DNA of 64,000 bases from Cercis canadensis (GCA_003255065.1 QAOA01008758.1:77599-141598); one strand, 5' to 3'. Positions 12,749-25,055 are shown, numbered from the stretch's first letter. Translations and numbers: made by a program. The notes: generated from the sequence alone by a model not told the origin.

Positions 12749-12879
12749 AGGTATTCACATAATGAGAGCAGTAACTAATAAATTTCTCTCAACAAATGTA
12801 ACTCCAAAGATTCAAACTCATGACTTTTAACCTAAAAAGCCTTGAGACTCAGCCTACTCCCACTAAGCCAACACCTTGT
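12749..12879 (-). mobile_element. SINE-A, unit 1 copy, tRNA-derived, 20-bp target duplication
   Basis: Read on the minus strand it begins with a pol III A-box-like TGGCTTAGTGGGAGTAGG and has a B-box-like GAGTTTGAATC. It is flanked by the identical 20-bp duplication TAGTCTTTTAAGTCATTATT (12729-12748 and 12880-12899). The length of 131 bp fits a short plant SINE. Equivalent copies sit in units 2 and 3. Confidence 0.75.
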
Positions 12880-12899
12880 TAGTCTTTTAAGTCATTATT

Positions 12900-13652
12900 G
12901 CAGCAGTCGCAGGAAGGGCAAGCACCAACCAAGCATCCCACTCCAACTTTCTCTCCAACCTTCACCTTTTTCACTTGGTTTCCCACTTCAACCACTTCAC
13001 CCACGATCTCATGCGCACACCATAAATTTTACTCTAACATATACCAAAAAAAAAAAAACTCTACGAAATTTGAAGGGCCACATAAAATGTGATCCACATT
13101 GCCATTCAAAGGAGGAATGATACATCCATGCTCTCTTTTTTTATACATTTATTAAACTTGTGTATTTGACAACATTTAAGTTAAATTGGAATAACTAATA
13201 AAACTTCAGTGGCCGCTCTAGAATTTTAATATCATAACTCAAATTAATTTTAATTGAAAGCGGAGCCGCGAATAATTATAAACACAATATAAATATTTTA
13301 CATGTCGATCTACTAATACTTATGATCACATCAATACTTAATAATTGATGAATTTTAAATGTTTATCAGCAATATTCAAGTGAAAGAGAAATGAAATATT
13401 TAAGAGGTGTAGATGGTATAGAAAATTTGAAGTTATACATAAAAGTTTCATGTGAGTTTAGAGGGGCTCTAATAAAATTCAAATATTAATTGCCGTATGT
13501 CTCGGTATAAAAGAAATGAAAAAAATTTAGATATGAATGTAACACTACTCCAAATAAAATGAGAACATATAATTAATGGTGAATGAAAGTAAAGATAGAT
13601 ATTATAAATGAAGAATCAAAAAAAAGAGTATGAATATTTGATATATGCATAC
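12900..13652. other. Unit 1 spacer and intron 7 of the ARM fragment
   Basis: Nearly identical to 32456-33211 in unit 2. The right part (about 13140-13652) would be intron 7 or downstream sequence of the ARM gene, beginning with a GTATGCATAT donor on the minus strand. No coding evidence is visible. Confidence 0.5.
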
Positions 13653-13714
13653 CCAAGAACCAAAGGAAATGCAAAAATAAGTGATTCTAGCTGCCAAATA
13701 TGAGGGGGGCAAAC
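13653..13714 (-). pseudogene. ARM copy 1, exon 7, distal part split off by copia
   Basis: This is the 3' piece of the exon that begins at 18683. It encodes the part after A-R-I-A-K: V-C-P-P-H-I-W-Q-P-E-S-type residues as read from the intact exon of copy 2 at 33212-33309. The copia element separates it from the rest of the gene by 4.9 kb. Confidence 0.7.
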
Positions 13715-13948
13715 TGATAGAACTTTGCATTCAAAATCAACCTCAGTCCACTAGTTACTACTTCCTACACTCACGCACAACAGCTGCTGTTATCCTTTTA
13801 GTTATTGTTGCATTTATGTTATTGTAACAGTCAGCTAGGGTTAGGATTCTTTTATTTAAAATTCAAATCATTGTAAAGATGTATATATATACATCTACTG
13901 TATCAAAGTGAAATATACAGATTTTATTCCTTCATTTAATTCTCTACA
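13715..13948 (+). repeat. 5' LTR of the copia element
   Basis: It begins TGATAGAACTTTG and ends TTAATTCTCTACA. Compared with the 3' LTR it lacks a TG at the start and shows 11 substitutions by my count over about 234 bp, near 5 percent. A short AT stretch near 13882-13893 could be the TATA box. Confidence 0.9.
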
Positions 13949-13960
13949 TGGTATCAGAGC
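13949..13960 (+). promoter_or_regulatory. Primer-binding site of the copia element
   Basis: TGGTATCAGAGC directly follows the 5' LTR. It matches the complement of the 3' end of plant initiator tRNA-Met, the usual primer for copia elements. Confidence 0.9.
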
Positions 13961-13992
13961 TGTTTTGCTTAACAGCACACTAATTTTTTTTC

Positions 13993-14920
13993 ATGGCAGC
14001 CAACAGCAACAGTACTGCTTCCTCTACTTCTTTTCTCACTGCTATAGTGACCCCATATGTTCATCATCAAGGCACCACCCTTATTTCCTTCACCGCTGCC
14101 CATTTACCCATCAAGCTCAACCAAACCAACTATGTTTCATGGCGTACTTTAACTGACGCCCTTTTTCTATGGACATGATCTTATGTCCTTCCTTGATGGA
14201 ACCAAAACATATCCCTCTCCTACTATTCTTCCTAAAGGATTAGTTCTTCCTAATCCTGAATATCATATTTGGGTTCGTCAAGATAAATTTTTGCTTCATG
14301 CCATTACTGTGTCCTTAGAACCTGATGTTCTTCAGCTTCTTGGTAAGCCAACTACTTCCAAAGCTGCTTGGGACCATTTAAAAACCTTCTTTGCTAATCA
14401 ATCCCGTTCCCGCCTCATGTCTCTGAAAGAATCCCTTTGGACCACCACATGTGGGTCTCTCACTATCAATGAGTACTTGCAAACCATCAAAAATTTGGTT
14501 GATGAAATAGCTCTCATCTCTATGCCTATTGATGACCTTGACATGGTTATTTATGTTTTAAATGGCTTAGGTCCTGAGTTCAAGGAAATTGCTAGCCCCA
14601 TTTGAGCTAGAGATTCTCCAATCACTTTTGCTAAGCTACGTGACAAGTTGGTTGATTTTGAAAGCTATCTCAAGAAAACTGAACACAACAACCCAGTCCT
14701 TCTCACTGCCAACTTCTCCACACGCACCCCCCAGCCTTCATATAAAAAAAAAAAAAAATACTCATCCAGCAAGCCCTCTACCTACTCCAACCCCAATACT
14801 TTCTCCTCTCCATCGTCCAATCATTCACCCATAACCTGTCAATTATGTTCCAAGCCTGGCCACCCTGCAAATAGATGTTTTAAATTTTTTCCCAACCTTC
14901 ACCCAAAGAAAAATCCTGCA
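13993..14920 (+). pseudogene. copia gag region, broken
   Basis: The likely start is at 13993 (MAANSNSTASS). A frame change near 14178 leads into 14183-14605 with the retrotran_gag core (AAWDHLKTFFANQSRSRLM; LVDEIALISMPIDDLDMV; LNGLGPEFKEI). A TGA near 14603 interrupts that frame, which then continues to a CCHC zinc knuckle, CQLCSKPGHPANRC, at about 14838-14880 that would bind RNA. Two breaks at least make the gag product non-functional. The order and motifs are those of plant copia elements with UBN2-type gag. Confidence 0.85.
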
Positions 14921-17900
14921 GCCAACCCTACAATGTCTCAGCCCATCCTAAATTCCACTCCTTGGCTCCTTGATTCTGGTGCATCACATCATGTAACTAA
15001 TGACACCACTTCTCTTTCTTCTAAGCATGAGTATCATGGCAACAATCACATGGTAGTAGGTAATGACTCAGGTTTTTCCATCACTAGTTTCACCACTCTC
15101 ACTTCTCCCAAATCTTCTTTTAATCTTAATCATGTTTACTGTGTTCCAAAAATGAAAAATAATCTCATATCAATCTATCAATTTTGTCACTCCAATAATG
15201 TGTCCATAGAATTCTTACCTTCTTCTTTTTATATAAAGGATTTGACAACGGGGGCGCCTCTCCTTCACGGCTAGAGTAAGAACAACACTTACTCCCTTCC
15301 TCTCAGTGTTGGTTCGCTATCCTCACCTTGTCTCAATGTTGCTCATCCTTCATCATCCACCTTATGGCATCACAAATTAGGTCATCCACATTTTAAGATT
15401 CTTCAGCACTTGGCTGTCCACCATTCCATTCACGTCCAGCAGATCAAGATTGTATTTCTTGTTCTTGTAACAAAAGTCATAAATTACCTTTTAGTGTTTC
15501 TAGTCTTAAGAGTACTCGTCCTCTACAATGTATCTTTGTTGATGTATGGGGACCTTCTCCTACCATCTCTATTGACAATAATAAATTTTATGTGATTTTT
15601 ATTGATTATTTCACAAAATATTCATGGCTCTTTCCATTGAAACAAAAATCAAATATTTTTTTAGTTTTCATAAATTTTAAACAATTTGCTGAATGTTACT
15701 TTAATCAACCAATTGTTTCCTTCTATTCTGATAATGGTGGAGAGTTCATAAAATTAAAATCTTTTTTAGCCTCTCATGGCATATCTTTTTTTTACTTCTC
15801 CACCTTATACGCCTGAGAGAAACGGTCTTGCCAAGAGAAAGCACCGTCACATTGTAGAAACATAATTATCTCTCCTTCATCATGCGTTCCTACCAGCTAA
15901 ATTATGGTCTCATGTTTTCCAAACAGCCAATTACCTCATTAATAGATTACTCACTCCCATTTTAAACATGGACTCTCCCTACAAGCGTCTGTTTCATGAA
16001 CCACCCACATATTCCAACTTGAAACCCTTTGGTTGCTTATGCTATCCATGGTTGCGTCCCTATTCCACAAACAAGCTTCAACCTCGTTCCAAACAATGTA
16101 TTTTCCTTGGCTACTCCACTCATCATCATGCCTATGTTTGCTATGATTATCTCCACCATAAATCCTATTTTTCTAGGCATGTTAAATTTGTGGAGGATAA
16201 TTATCCCTTCAAAAATTCCACCGAATTCTCTTCCCCTTATTTGGATTTAATTCCCATTACCTATTATTCTCTTCCACCTATTTTATCTCCAACAATCTCA
16301 CATTCTCACTTCCACTCAATCACGTCTCTAGCTTTATCTTTGTCTACTTCCCAGTCAATGCAAACAACCTCCACCCAATCCTCATCTTTTCCATCCTCTA
16401 GTCACCTTCATTCTAATACTTTATCATTGTATACTCCTCCTTCCACTTCAAAGACTCATACGCCTCTTTCATCACCTTCACACACTTCCCAATCCCACTC
16501 CACCTCTTCAACTTTATCATATGCTTTATCACCTCATTCTTCACATTTAAATTTTCCTTCACTTATTTCAAAGACACATACGTCTCTTTTATCACCTTCA
16601 CACACTTCCCAATCTCACTCCACCTCTTCACTTTTATCACATAATTTATCCCCCAATTTTTCAAATTCAAACTTTCCTTCACCTATTTCAGATTCTCTCA
16701 ATCATCCCACGTCTCCTATTTCTCTTGAACCACAAACTGACTGCTCTCATCCAACCCTCTTCCATCACCCAACAAAATTATACCCCGATCCCAAAATAAT
16801 ATCTTTAAACCTAAACAACCTTTTTCTTTTCAAACCACAAAATATCCTCTTGAAACTTCTGTTGAACCAACATGTCTCACACATGCTCTTAAATCACCAC
16901 ATTGGCGCACTGCCATGTCACTAGAGTTTGATGCTCTACTCATTAATAGAACCTGGTTTCTTGTTCCTGTGCCTTCTCATGCCAACATCATAGGTTGTAA
17001 ATGGGTTAATAGGGTCAAGAGAAAATCGGATGGCACCACTGATCGCTACAAAGCTCGTCTAGTTGCAAAGGGCTACTCTCAAAGGCCCGGACTTGATTAT
17101 AAGAAAACCTTCAGTCATGTTATTAAGCCACAAACCATTAAGGCAGTCCTCACAATAGCCTTGCACAATCGATGGTCCCTAAAACATATGGACATTAACA
17201 ATGCTTTTTTACAAAGTACACTCAATGATAAAGTGTATATGCAACAACCTCCGGATCATGTTAATGTCATCCATCCCCAGTATGTCTGTAAGCTCCAGAA
17301 AGCAATTTATGGTCTCAAACAAGCCCCAAGAGCATGGTACACTGAGTTAGCCAAGTTCTTTCTCTCATATGGCTTCTTTAATTCACTTTCTGATGGCTCT
17401 CTTTTTGTCTACAACAAAGATGGCATTATTGCATATTTTTTTAATATATGTTGATGATTTGCTCTTAACTGAGAATAATCACAAGTTTCTGGTAATTTTT
17501 TGTTCAAATCTTGCATCCAGGTTCTCCCTTAAAGACTTGGGCACACCTTCATATTTTATTTGTGTTGAGTTTCTTCCTCACCATGATGGCCTATTCTTGT
17601 CTTAGCATAAATATATTCATGACCTCTTGAAAAAATTTAACATGACTAGCACCAAAGGAGTATCCACTCCACTATCCACTTCTGCAATTCTTAAATTGGA
17701 TGATGGTGCTGCACCCACTGCTGCCCATGAGTACCGCAGCATCCTTGGTGCACTACAATATTTGTCACTCACAAGACCGGACATAGGCTTTGTGGTCAAC
17801 AAGTTATCACAGTTTATGCACAAGCCATTTGTTCTGCATCTTCAATCCCTTAAAAGAGTCCTCAGATACCTTAAGTCCACAGTAAATTTTGGTCTTTATC

Positions 17901-18448
17901 TCAATTCCACATCTCAACTTCATCTCTATGCATATTCTGATGCTGATTGGGCAGGTAATATTCATGACCGAACTTCTACTTCAACTTACTTAGTGTTCAT
18001 GGGTGGCAATCTCATCTTTTGGTCCTCTAAAAAGCAACGCAACGTTGCAAGATCCTGCACTGAAGCTGAGTACTGTTCTGTGACATCCACCACTACTGAA
18101 TTGCAATGGCTCCAAAATTTACTTGGGGAACTCGGCATCTCTCAGTTCAACACTCCCACCATCTATTGTGATAACATTGGTGTCACATATTTATGTGCTA
18201 ATACAGTGTTTCACTCTAGAATGAAGCATATTTCTCTAGACTATCATTTTGTGAGAGAACAAGTTGCTGCCAAGAAATTACAAGTATGTCATGTGTCCAC
18301 AACAAACCAACTTGCTAACAGTCTCACTAAACCGTTAGCCACCACTATGTTTTGCAAGCTAAGGTCCAAGATTGGTGTCTCAAATGGAACCACCATCTTG
18401 CGGGGGTGTGATAGAACTTTGTATTCAAAATCAACCTCAGTTCACTAG
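14921..18448 (+). pseudogene. copia pol region (protease, integrase, RT, RNase H), broken
   Basis: Protease: WLLDSGASHH near 14960-14995. Integrase: the zinc-binding and core segments lie in shifted frames at 15370-15900, with FVDVWGP, YSDNGGEF and a PERNG-type block supplying the D, D and E positions. A downstream FGCLCYPWLRP block follows at about 16030. Reverse transcriptase: WVNRVKRKSDGTTDRYKARL near 17000-17060, then MDINNAFLQ, IYGLKQAPRAWY and, after a frameshift near 17450, YVDDLLL. RNase H: 17627-18448 with YSDADWAG, SCTEAEY and the final HVSTTNQLANSLTK. Stops at about 15274 and 17605 and frame changes near 15590, 15816, 16915 and 17450 show it is inactive. Confidence 0.9.
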
Positions 18449-18642
18449 TAACTACTCCCTACACTCACGCACAACAACTGCTGTTATCCTTTTAGTTATT
18501 GTTGCATTTCTGTTACTGTAACAGTCAACTAGGGTTATGATTCTTTTATTTAAAATTCAAATAATTGTAAAGATGTATATATATACGTCTACTGTATCAA
18601 AGTGAAATATACAGATTTTATTCCTTCATTTAATTCTCTACA
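18407..18642 (+). repeat. 3' LTR of the copia element
   Basis: It starts TGTGATAGAACTTTG just after a CGGGGG tract that may be the polypurine tract, and ends TTAATTCTCTACA. It is 236 bp long, two more than the 5' LTR because of the initial TG. Confidence 0.9.
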
Positions 18643-21541
18643 CAACCCTTAGCAATCCTAGCATATGCACTGCACAATGCAACCTAAAAAAGAACACTGT
18701 TAGATCCCCTGAACAATTTACTGCCTTAGATCTATCAGCTTCCAGAAAAAGAGATGAATAGCACCCAAGTTAAACTCAGTTGTTCAAAGGAAATGCAATT
18801 ATTAATATTAACCTTTAGTTCCTCGCTTTTGGTTCTCCGCATTGACAAGAGGAATACACTTACTAAATTAGCAGTTGTTGATTTGACAACATCTTCAGGA
18901 CAGCTAGAGTAAAGCGCATTGAGGCAAATACCCATGGATGAATCATAAGCCATGTTTCTGCAGGTGAGCCCGTTGTTAACATTGTAAATGAAATAAGTAA
19001 ATAATTTATTGAGTAATTTTTTTTTGGTCCACATAAAAAATTTCAAGCATTGCAAATCAATTGAAACATGAAACATATTCAATCTAGTAGTGCAAATTAT
19101 ATGACAAAAGCATTGCAAGCTGCAATTCAATTGTTAATTGGAAGCAAACTTCTATCAGCAAATCATTCGTGAGGGAGGCATCCACAGATTATTATTATTA
19201 AAGCTCAATCATAAGAAACCAAAAATACAAAAGTTAAAATATTCAAACCTGAACACAGGAAGCCCCTCTTTGTCCTCACTCAAGATAGTAGATATCGATT
19301 ATATTAAATTCTGATAAGGAATGATATCATAGTTTGTCACCGTTCCAACGATGTGTGCAAAGTCAAAACATGCCTTCCAGAAATCCATAATTGTCAAACA
19401 ATTATATCATCTAATAATACAAATAATTTATACAAATTGAGGTAAACAACTTGAATTCCATTTTCATCAACAAGCTCATACACGCACACATACATTTGTA
19501 GTAAGTAGTAACCATTACCCACCATATGCAGATCAGCACTCCCATCGCATAAAAGAGAACATGCAGCAGAAACAAATGACGCACTGATCAACCCTTCAAC
19601 ATAAAGTGTTCCTTCCGTTAGGAATTTACTGAGAAGCTTTAAAATCCAAGTTGCAAAAGGTTCCCATCTCCTTTTGCCACTCAGGTCAATCAATATACCA
19701 GACCCGTCAACTGGTTTGTTTCTTGCTGGGAGATCACCAATATGATTAGGATCAGAAAATATTTCAGTAAACAACTCACAAAAACACTTCAATGTCACCC
19801 TAGTGGATCCTGTAATGCTTGCACTGTTAAGGCAGTGTGAAGCCACATGTAAAATATCTGTGAAGACAAAATACATTATAACTTTATCATTTGAAATGAA
19901 TTTTGGCAATGACTTTTGACAGAGAGAACCTAAAAATNCCCCCCCCCCCCCCCCCAATATTTCCCTTGTAACAAAAAAAAGGGGCCCTATGAAAGGAGAC
20001 TAACAAAAGTTCAATTTAAGCAATCATATAATTATATCTCACGGGAAGGCATCAAATTAGAAGAGATAGATCAATTACATGTTGTAGTTCATGATGTCCA
20101 CATGTTTACCTTCAATGACTAACATGGCATCCCCGAAAAACTGTCTGTATGCATCTCGTGCTCCAGTTCGAAGCAAAAAATAAAAGTGATCCAAGTGTTT
20201 CAAAAATTACTCCATGACGAGACCTGAAACATCACATCATTTCCCAACAGCAATTACACAAGAAACACAGATTGAATAAGTACAAAATGGGGAATACTTA
20301 CAACTTCAATAGAAAAGGAGAAACAAACCAAATAATTTTTCTGTACTCGTTACCTCATCAAAAACATACAAGGAGCAAAATTTGAAGGCATGCAACTCCA
20401 GACTGTACCGAATAAATCCCCCCATATCAATATGTTGAATAAACCTACCAAGTTTTTTATCACTACAGTGACGCATGTTGTGCTTCTTTTACAAGTTTTA
20501 ACCATTGAAAAAAATGTAGAGCATATCAAAAATTAATACGTCCAACATGAGAGCTATTTTCATCAAATTTCTAATAGTAAATAGGCATACCAAACTGTTA
20601 TCAAAAGACTAATTTCTGTATTTCTAAGGCATATAAATAAACAAAAGAATTAGTCAATTATGAAATTAAAGAATACGATAAAAGAAACTGATGTTTGATA
20701 ATACCATTTTCCAACATTCTAGTAATTAATGAATATGCTCAAATAACTAGTAGAAGTACTGACGAAAAAAAAAATATTGAACAAGTTAAAAACAGAAACT
20801 CCTTTACAACCACTCACCGGAATACAGGTTCTGCAAAGAAAGGCAATATGCGATCAATAATTGGCATTATGGCACTAGCCTTGCGATGGTAAAAGACTCC
20901 GGGAAAGTTTCTTGCGGTATGAGAGATAAGTTTCACCACCGCAATCACTTCTCTCTCATTTGCTGCGAAACATTAATTATCAGACTAAAGTCACTTTAAG
21001 CTTCCAATAGCAGGACAGAACAAGCAATAAAATTTTGAAATTTCAACTTATAATTCATCAAGAAGACTCTCACCAAGGGAAATTTAAACTTAAAAGAGGG
21101 GGGGGGGGCCCTTCCCAATTATTCCACCACAACAGCTATTTGGAACAATGNGGGGGGGGGGGGTGGGAAGGGGGGAAATAGTTTCCTCTGGGCTACATTT
21201 TCTGGTTCATTCGCTAAGCTCTAACTTAGGTTTCCCATACTTCATGATTCTTCAATACCAAATAGTAGAGAAATAGAAACATTGATTAGTTGAATAATGT
21301 AGTAACGCCTTCGCATTGTGAAAAGAATCGTTTTCTAGGAAACCAAACGGAGGAATCGAAAGTATATAGATAGAGGGAGAGTACCAGAGGAAGAAGGGAC
21401 GATATAAGCGTGAACAAGATTTGGGAGGACGGCCCGGAACCTGACCTCCAAAGCATCGTCATCGGCATTGTTGGGAGGCGTGGATGAGGAAGCTGCTATT
21501 CATTCTCGAAGTTCATGTACAAGGCTCGAGAGGTTAGCCAT
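18643..21541 (-). pseudogene. ARM copy 1: armadillo-type plant protein fragment, exons 1-7, broken
   Basis: Minus-strand exons with consensus splice sites: 21385-21541, 20818-20962, 20110-20223, 19523-19857, 19249-19373, 18813-18957 and 18643-18683 (exon 7 continues at 13653-13714). The product begins MANLSSLVHELRE and contains EREVIAVVKLISHTARNF, RHGVIFETLGSLL, STRVTLKCFCE and GTLYVEGLISASFVSAAC. I think it is a plant ARM-repeat superfamily protein of unknown function; that identity is from memory and moderate. Lesions: codon 14 CGA to TGA, an extra T in a T-run of exon 3 (+1 frameshift), a TAA in exon 5, and a copia insertion in exon 7. The 3' part of the gene is absent. An N beside a C-run at 19937 marks lost intron sequence. 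Confidence 0.75.
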
Positions 21542-21789
21542 GAATATGACGATGATGATGCTGATGTTGGTGCTTTCATTGATTCAATTTCATTCCACTC
21601 TTCAGCCTTCCCTCCCAAACTCCATGTGTGCTTCTTTAATGACTTTAAGGAACAGTAACTAGAATAGAGTGTAGAGGTGGTGAGGTGGAGGAGCTGCAAG
21701 AGCACCACCTCTTTTTTGTTCTACTCTCGTCAAGCGGCACATACCGCGCCACTTCCACTTCCTCACTTGTGGTTTTCTCGATTTTCTAT

Positions 21790-22560
21790 TTTTTTTTAGA
21801 AAACAAATACTTTTTTGGTTTTTTTTTGCAAACAACTGGGTTTTTTTTTTTACCAAAATAATGTTATCTAACAAAGAATTTACAAATTTAAGTTATTTTT
21901 TAAATTATTTATCAAAATAAATTATTTTTTTCACATAATACACGTTAAAGCATTTTTCTCAAAAAAAGTTAAAATATTATAGTATTTTAAATAATAAACA
22001 CTAAAATATAAAATGTATTTTCTGTAAAAAAAAAAAAAAGTCAAAATTTTTTTTTTGAAAACGTAGAAACATAAAAAGAATCTAACAAATCTTTTGGAAA
22101 TTGAAGAAAACGCGTAAATGGATATGCATTTTCGAAGGGAAAAAATTGATTTATTTCAGCGTTTATTTCCTTTCACGAGGTCCAGTCAACATGAAAGTTA
22201 ATCCGCGTTTTTCCCTAGAAAATGCGGATTCATTTCTACGTTTTCTTCAAATTCCAAGAAACCTATTAGATTCCTGGGTTATGTTTTAGCATTTTCAAAA
22301 AAAAAGTTTTGACTTTTTTTTTTTTTTTTTTTNNNNNTTTTTTTTTTTTTTTTTTTTAGAAAACACATTTTATATTTTAGTATTTATTGTTTAAAATTTT
22401 GAAATATTTTAGCATTTTCTGATAAAAATACTTTAACATGTATTGTGCGAAAAAAGTGACCAATTTTGGTAAATAATTTCAAAAATAAGCTAAATTTGTA
22501 AATTTTTATTAAATAACATTATTTTGGTAAATTTGCCAACAAATTGTTCCTTAGTAGCTT
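21790..22560. mobile_element. Foldback (long inverted repeat) element, unit 1 copy
   Basis: The left arm (about 21800-22065) and right arm (about 22345-22560) are imperfect inverted copies. They carry paired words such as ACCAAAATAATGTTATCTAA / TTAAATAACATTATTTTGGT and TAAAATATAAAATG / CATTTTATATTTTA. The centre holds T- and A-runs with five N's at 22333-22337, probably because the palindrome was hard to assemble. The homologous element in unit 2 is at about 36360-37100. Confidence 0.65.
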
Positions 22561-22612
22561 TTTATTTAACAATAAATTTATTTGACTTGCTTGAATTACT
22601 TCCAATGATTAT

Positions 22613-22823
22613 TATTTTTGGTTACCCACTGGTGTCCGGGTTTCGCTCGACTAATCCAGATTCNTGTCCGGGTTTCGCTTGACTAATCCAGATTCGAGCT
22701 GAAAATGACCATAAGTGTGGTAAAGCTCTCCCAACAGACGCAACTGTATACCCAAGGGCTCGAACCCGAGACCCTTGGTTAAGCTAGAACATCCCCTTAC
22801 TAAAAGATTAACACGCTTGTTGG
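22613..22823 (-). mobile_element. SINE-B, tRNA-derived, 17-bp target duplication
   Basis: On the minus strand it has an A-box-like TTTTAGTAAGGGGATG and a clear B box, GGGTTCGAGCCC, and ends in an A-rich tail (CCAAAAATA). The flanks TTACTTCCAATGATTAT (22596-22612) and TTACTTCAAATGATTAT (22824-22840) are a 17-bp duplication with one mismatch. Unit 2 has the empty site near 37120. A 31-bp stretch is present twice around an N at 22664, which looks like an unmerged overlap. Confidence 0.75.
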
Positions 22824-22840
22824 TTACTTCAAATGATTAT

Positions 22841-23332
22841 GATTGTTCCATTTTCTAAATATATGATAAAAACTAGATGTCATTAAAGCTGCTATTTGCA
22901 AAGAAAAAAAAAAAAAGAATTTGATTATACTAGTAATCATTTAAGTAAATATGCAAATCACTTAAGTGGTGTTTTATTTTTTAGAAAATTTTATTTTTAC
23001 CCTCTCAAGTGAAAATTTTTTTATTCTCATATATCCATTATGCTTAAGAATAATTTTTTTCTCTTATAATAAATGTAAAAAAGTTTTACTCTCATCCTCA
23101 CTTTCCCATAAATATTAAAACATTCTTTATACTAAACATTACCGATAAATAAACCTTAAAAAAAAGTATTGCAATTTAGTATTTGTCAAAAATAATTATG
23201 AATTAATAGAAAGGTAAATCCATGTTGAAGAAGACAGAGGTAATTTCCCTTACTAACCTCAAAAAAATTATTTATCAATAGCAACAACCATTATATAATC
23301 ACCCTCTTACTCTTTATTGCATATATTTAAAG
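22841..23332. other. Unit 1 spacer (X' repeat), no gene
   Basis: AT-rich sequence matching 37130-37611 and, in part, 42650-43180. I see no coding or RNA gene signal. It contains the word TGATTGTTCCATTTTCTAAA that also flanks the truncated 5' end of every partial MSL copy. Confidence 0.6.
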
Positions 23333-23341
23333 TTAAATTTA

Positions 23342-24965
23342 GAGTAAAACCTTTTTTTAGTCCTTGGAAAATGCAGCTATTGACAAATTCGTCCTCCAAA
23401 AATTTTTGGTAACAAATTGGTCATTGAATTATTATTTCACTGACAAATTAGTCATCCGATAGACAAGATCAGTGTTGTGGTTTTTGCTACCGGCAAGTAT
23501 ATCAGGCCACACAAATAATATAAAAGTGAGTAGAGTATCGTCCTCAGGGATTTGACGTTAGCAAGTACCAATTTCACTAACAATGATTCTATTTGGAAAA
23601 TTCAATAGTTTGAGTTGAAGAAAACTATACTAGTAACATGGATACAAAAGATCAATTGAAATGAGCTTAATAACACAACTTAAACAACTTAATCAGCAAT
23701 TAAACTAAAGGATTAATAATTAACAAGAGAAGGTTGGGGGGCTGATTTCACTTGGTTTGGACTTCGGTTATTTCATAGACAAAACAACCTTTGAATTACT
23801 GAATAATACATTATCTTAGCTACAAATTCTTTGTTGTTAGCCAATTTCCCTAAATTGATTGAACCCAATCCCTTGGAGAAACAATCCTTCATATCTCAAC
23901 TAATTGTCCAATTCCTTAGTACAATTAACTTGTCTAGGTGATTAAGCTCTAGGAAATTAATTCAAGACCACATAAACTAAGTTATCTATTCCTAGATTAA
24001 CTTGATTTATGGTAGAAATTACAAGAGCATACTCATATCTTACTATCCTTAGCATCAACATGAGTCAATAAACCATTCAAATGGTAGCTAAACATTTAAA
24101 GACATTAAGATCAGTAAAATCTACTCCAACAAAGAGACTTGCATCAAAATAACTTCATTCAACAATAAAACTTCATCCAAATCTAGCTACATTAAACCCC
24201 TAACTAAAGGGGGTTTAGCTACTCATAGCTAAAACAGAGGAATACAGAGAAACAGAGTTCATTAAAAGAGAAGAGAAGAAAAACTAGGTGAAATCTGGGT
24301 TGAATCCTCCAAAAGTGCTCTAGCTCCTTCCTTTTTTTTGTTCTTGACAGCTCTCCTCCAGATCTCCCTATTTTTCTGTTCTTCTTGCTTTTATAGGTAG
24401 GTTAAATCAAGAGAAAGATGAAATGACACTTCAAATCCTGACGCCAGCACTGGGAGCTGGCTTACTGGAGACAAACTGTCAAATCTGGTGGTTTGGCGCT
24501 GGGCATGGTACTGTTCACACACTTGAATTTTCACATTGAGTCTCTAACTTCAATCTCCTAATGCTCTAACCTATAAAAACAATAAAAAATGACTATTAAT
24601 TAACTAAAAACATGCTAAGAAATTAATTAAAACTAAGAGATTGACATCAACTAAGTCTACAAAATAACTAAACAAAATGGGACACATTCATGCAAAACTT
24701 ACTTAAGAACTAGCTAACTTAAGCATAATTAGAGCTATAATAACTCTATTTTATAGAGTTATCAATCAGTAAAAAGAAAAAGAAGATTTGAAATGAGAAA
24801 AGGAGGGCTTAAATATAGCTAGGCAATATCAATGAAATAAATTTAGGCAATGGGTCTAGAACTTTTCTCATTAAAATACCAGAGGACTAATTTGTCATAA
24901 AAAAATTTTGGAGGACGAATTTGTCAGTAACTGTATTTTTCAATGACTAAAAAAGAGTTTTACTC
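23342..24965. mobile_element. Mutator-like element with 9-bp target duplication, carrying a nested insert
   Basis: The ends are inverted repeats of about 65 bp: GAGTAAAACCTTTTTTTAGT on the left, and the reverse complement of the right end is GAGTAAAACTCTTTTTTAGT. TTAAATTTA is duplicated exactly at 23333-23341 and 24966-24974. Unit 2 has the empty site near 37610. The interior, about 23470-24770, is a different repeat (begins near TTTTGCTACCGGCAAGTATA) that appears to be nested. No transposase is seen. A 225-bp relative lies at about 44403-44630. Confidence 0.85.
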
Positions 24966-25055
24966 TTAAATTTATCTTCATAACACTTTATCTACGCCAT
25001 AATCAAAAGGTATTATGATATTTCATTTTTGTATAAATAAAAAGATTATGAGTAA

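Larger units (their letters stand above)
13715..18642 (+). mobile_element. Ty1/copia LTR retrotransposon, degenerate, inserted in ARM copy 1 exon 7
   Basis: A full-structure but dead element of 4.9 kb. It has a 5' LTR (13715-13948), a PBS TGGTATCAGAGC (13949-13960) for initiator tRNA-Met, gag, protease, integrase, reverse transcriptase and RNase H in copia order, a short G-rich tract before the 3' LTR, and a 3' LTR (18407-18642). The flanks CAAAC and CAACC are a 5-bp target duplication with one mismatch. The uninterrupted site is seen in unit 2 near 33270. Several frame changes and stops break the polyprotein. Confidence 0.95.
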
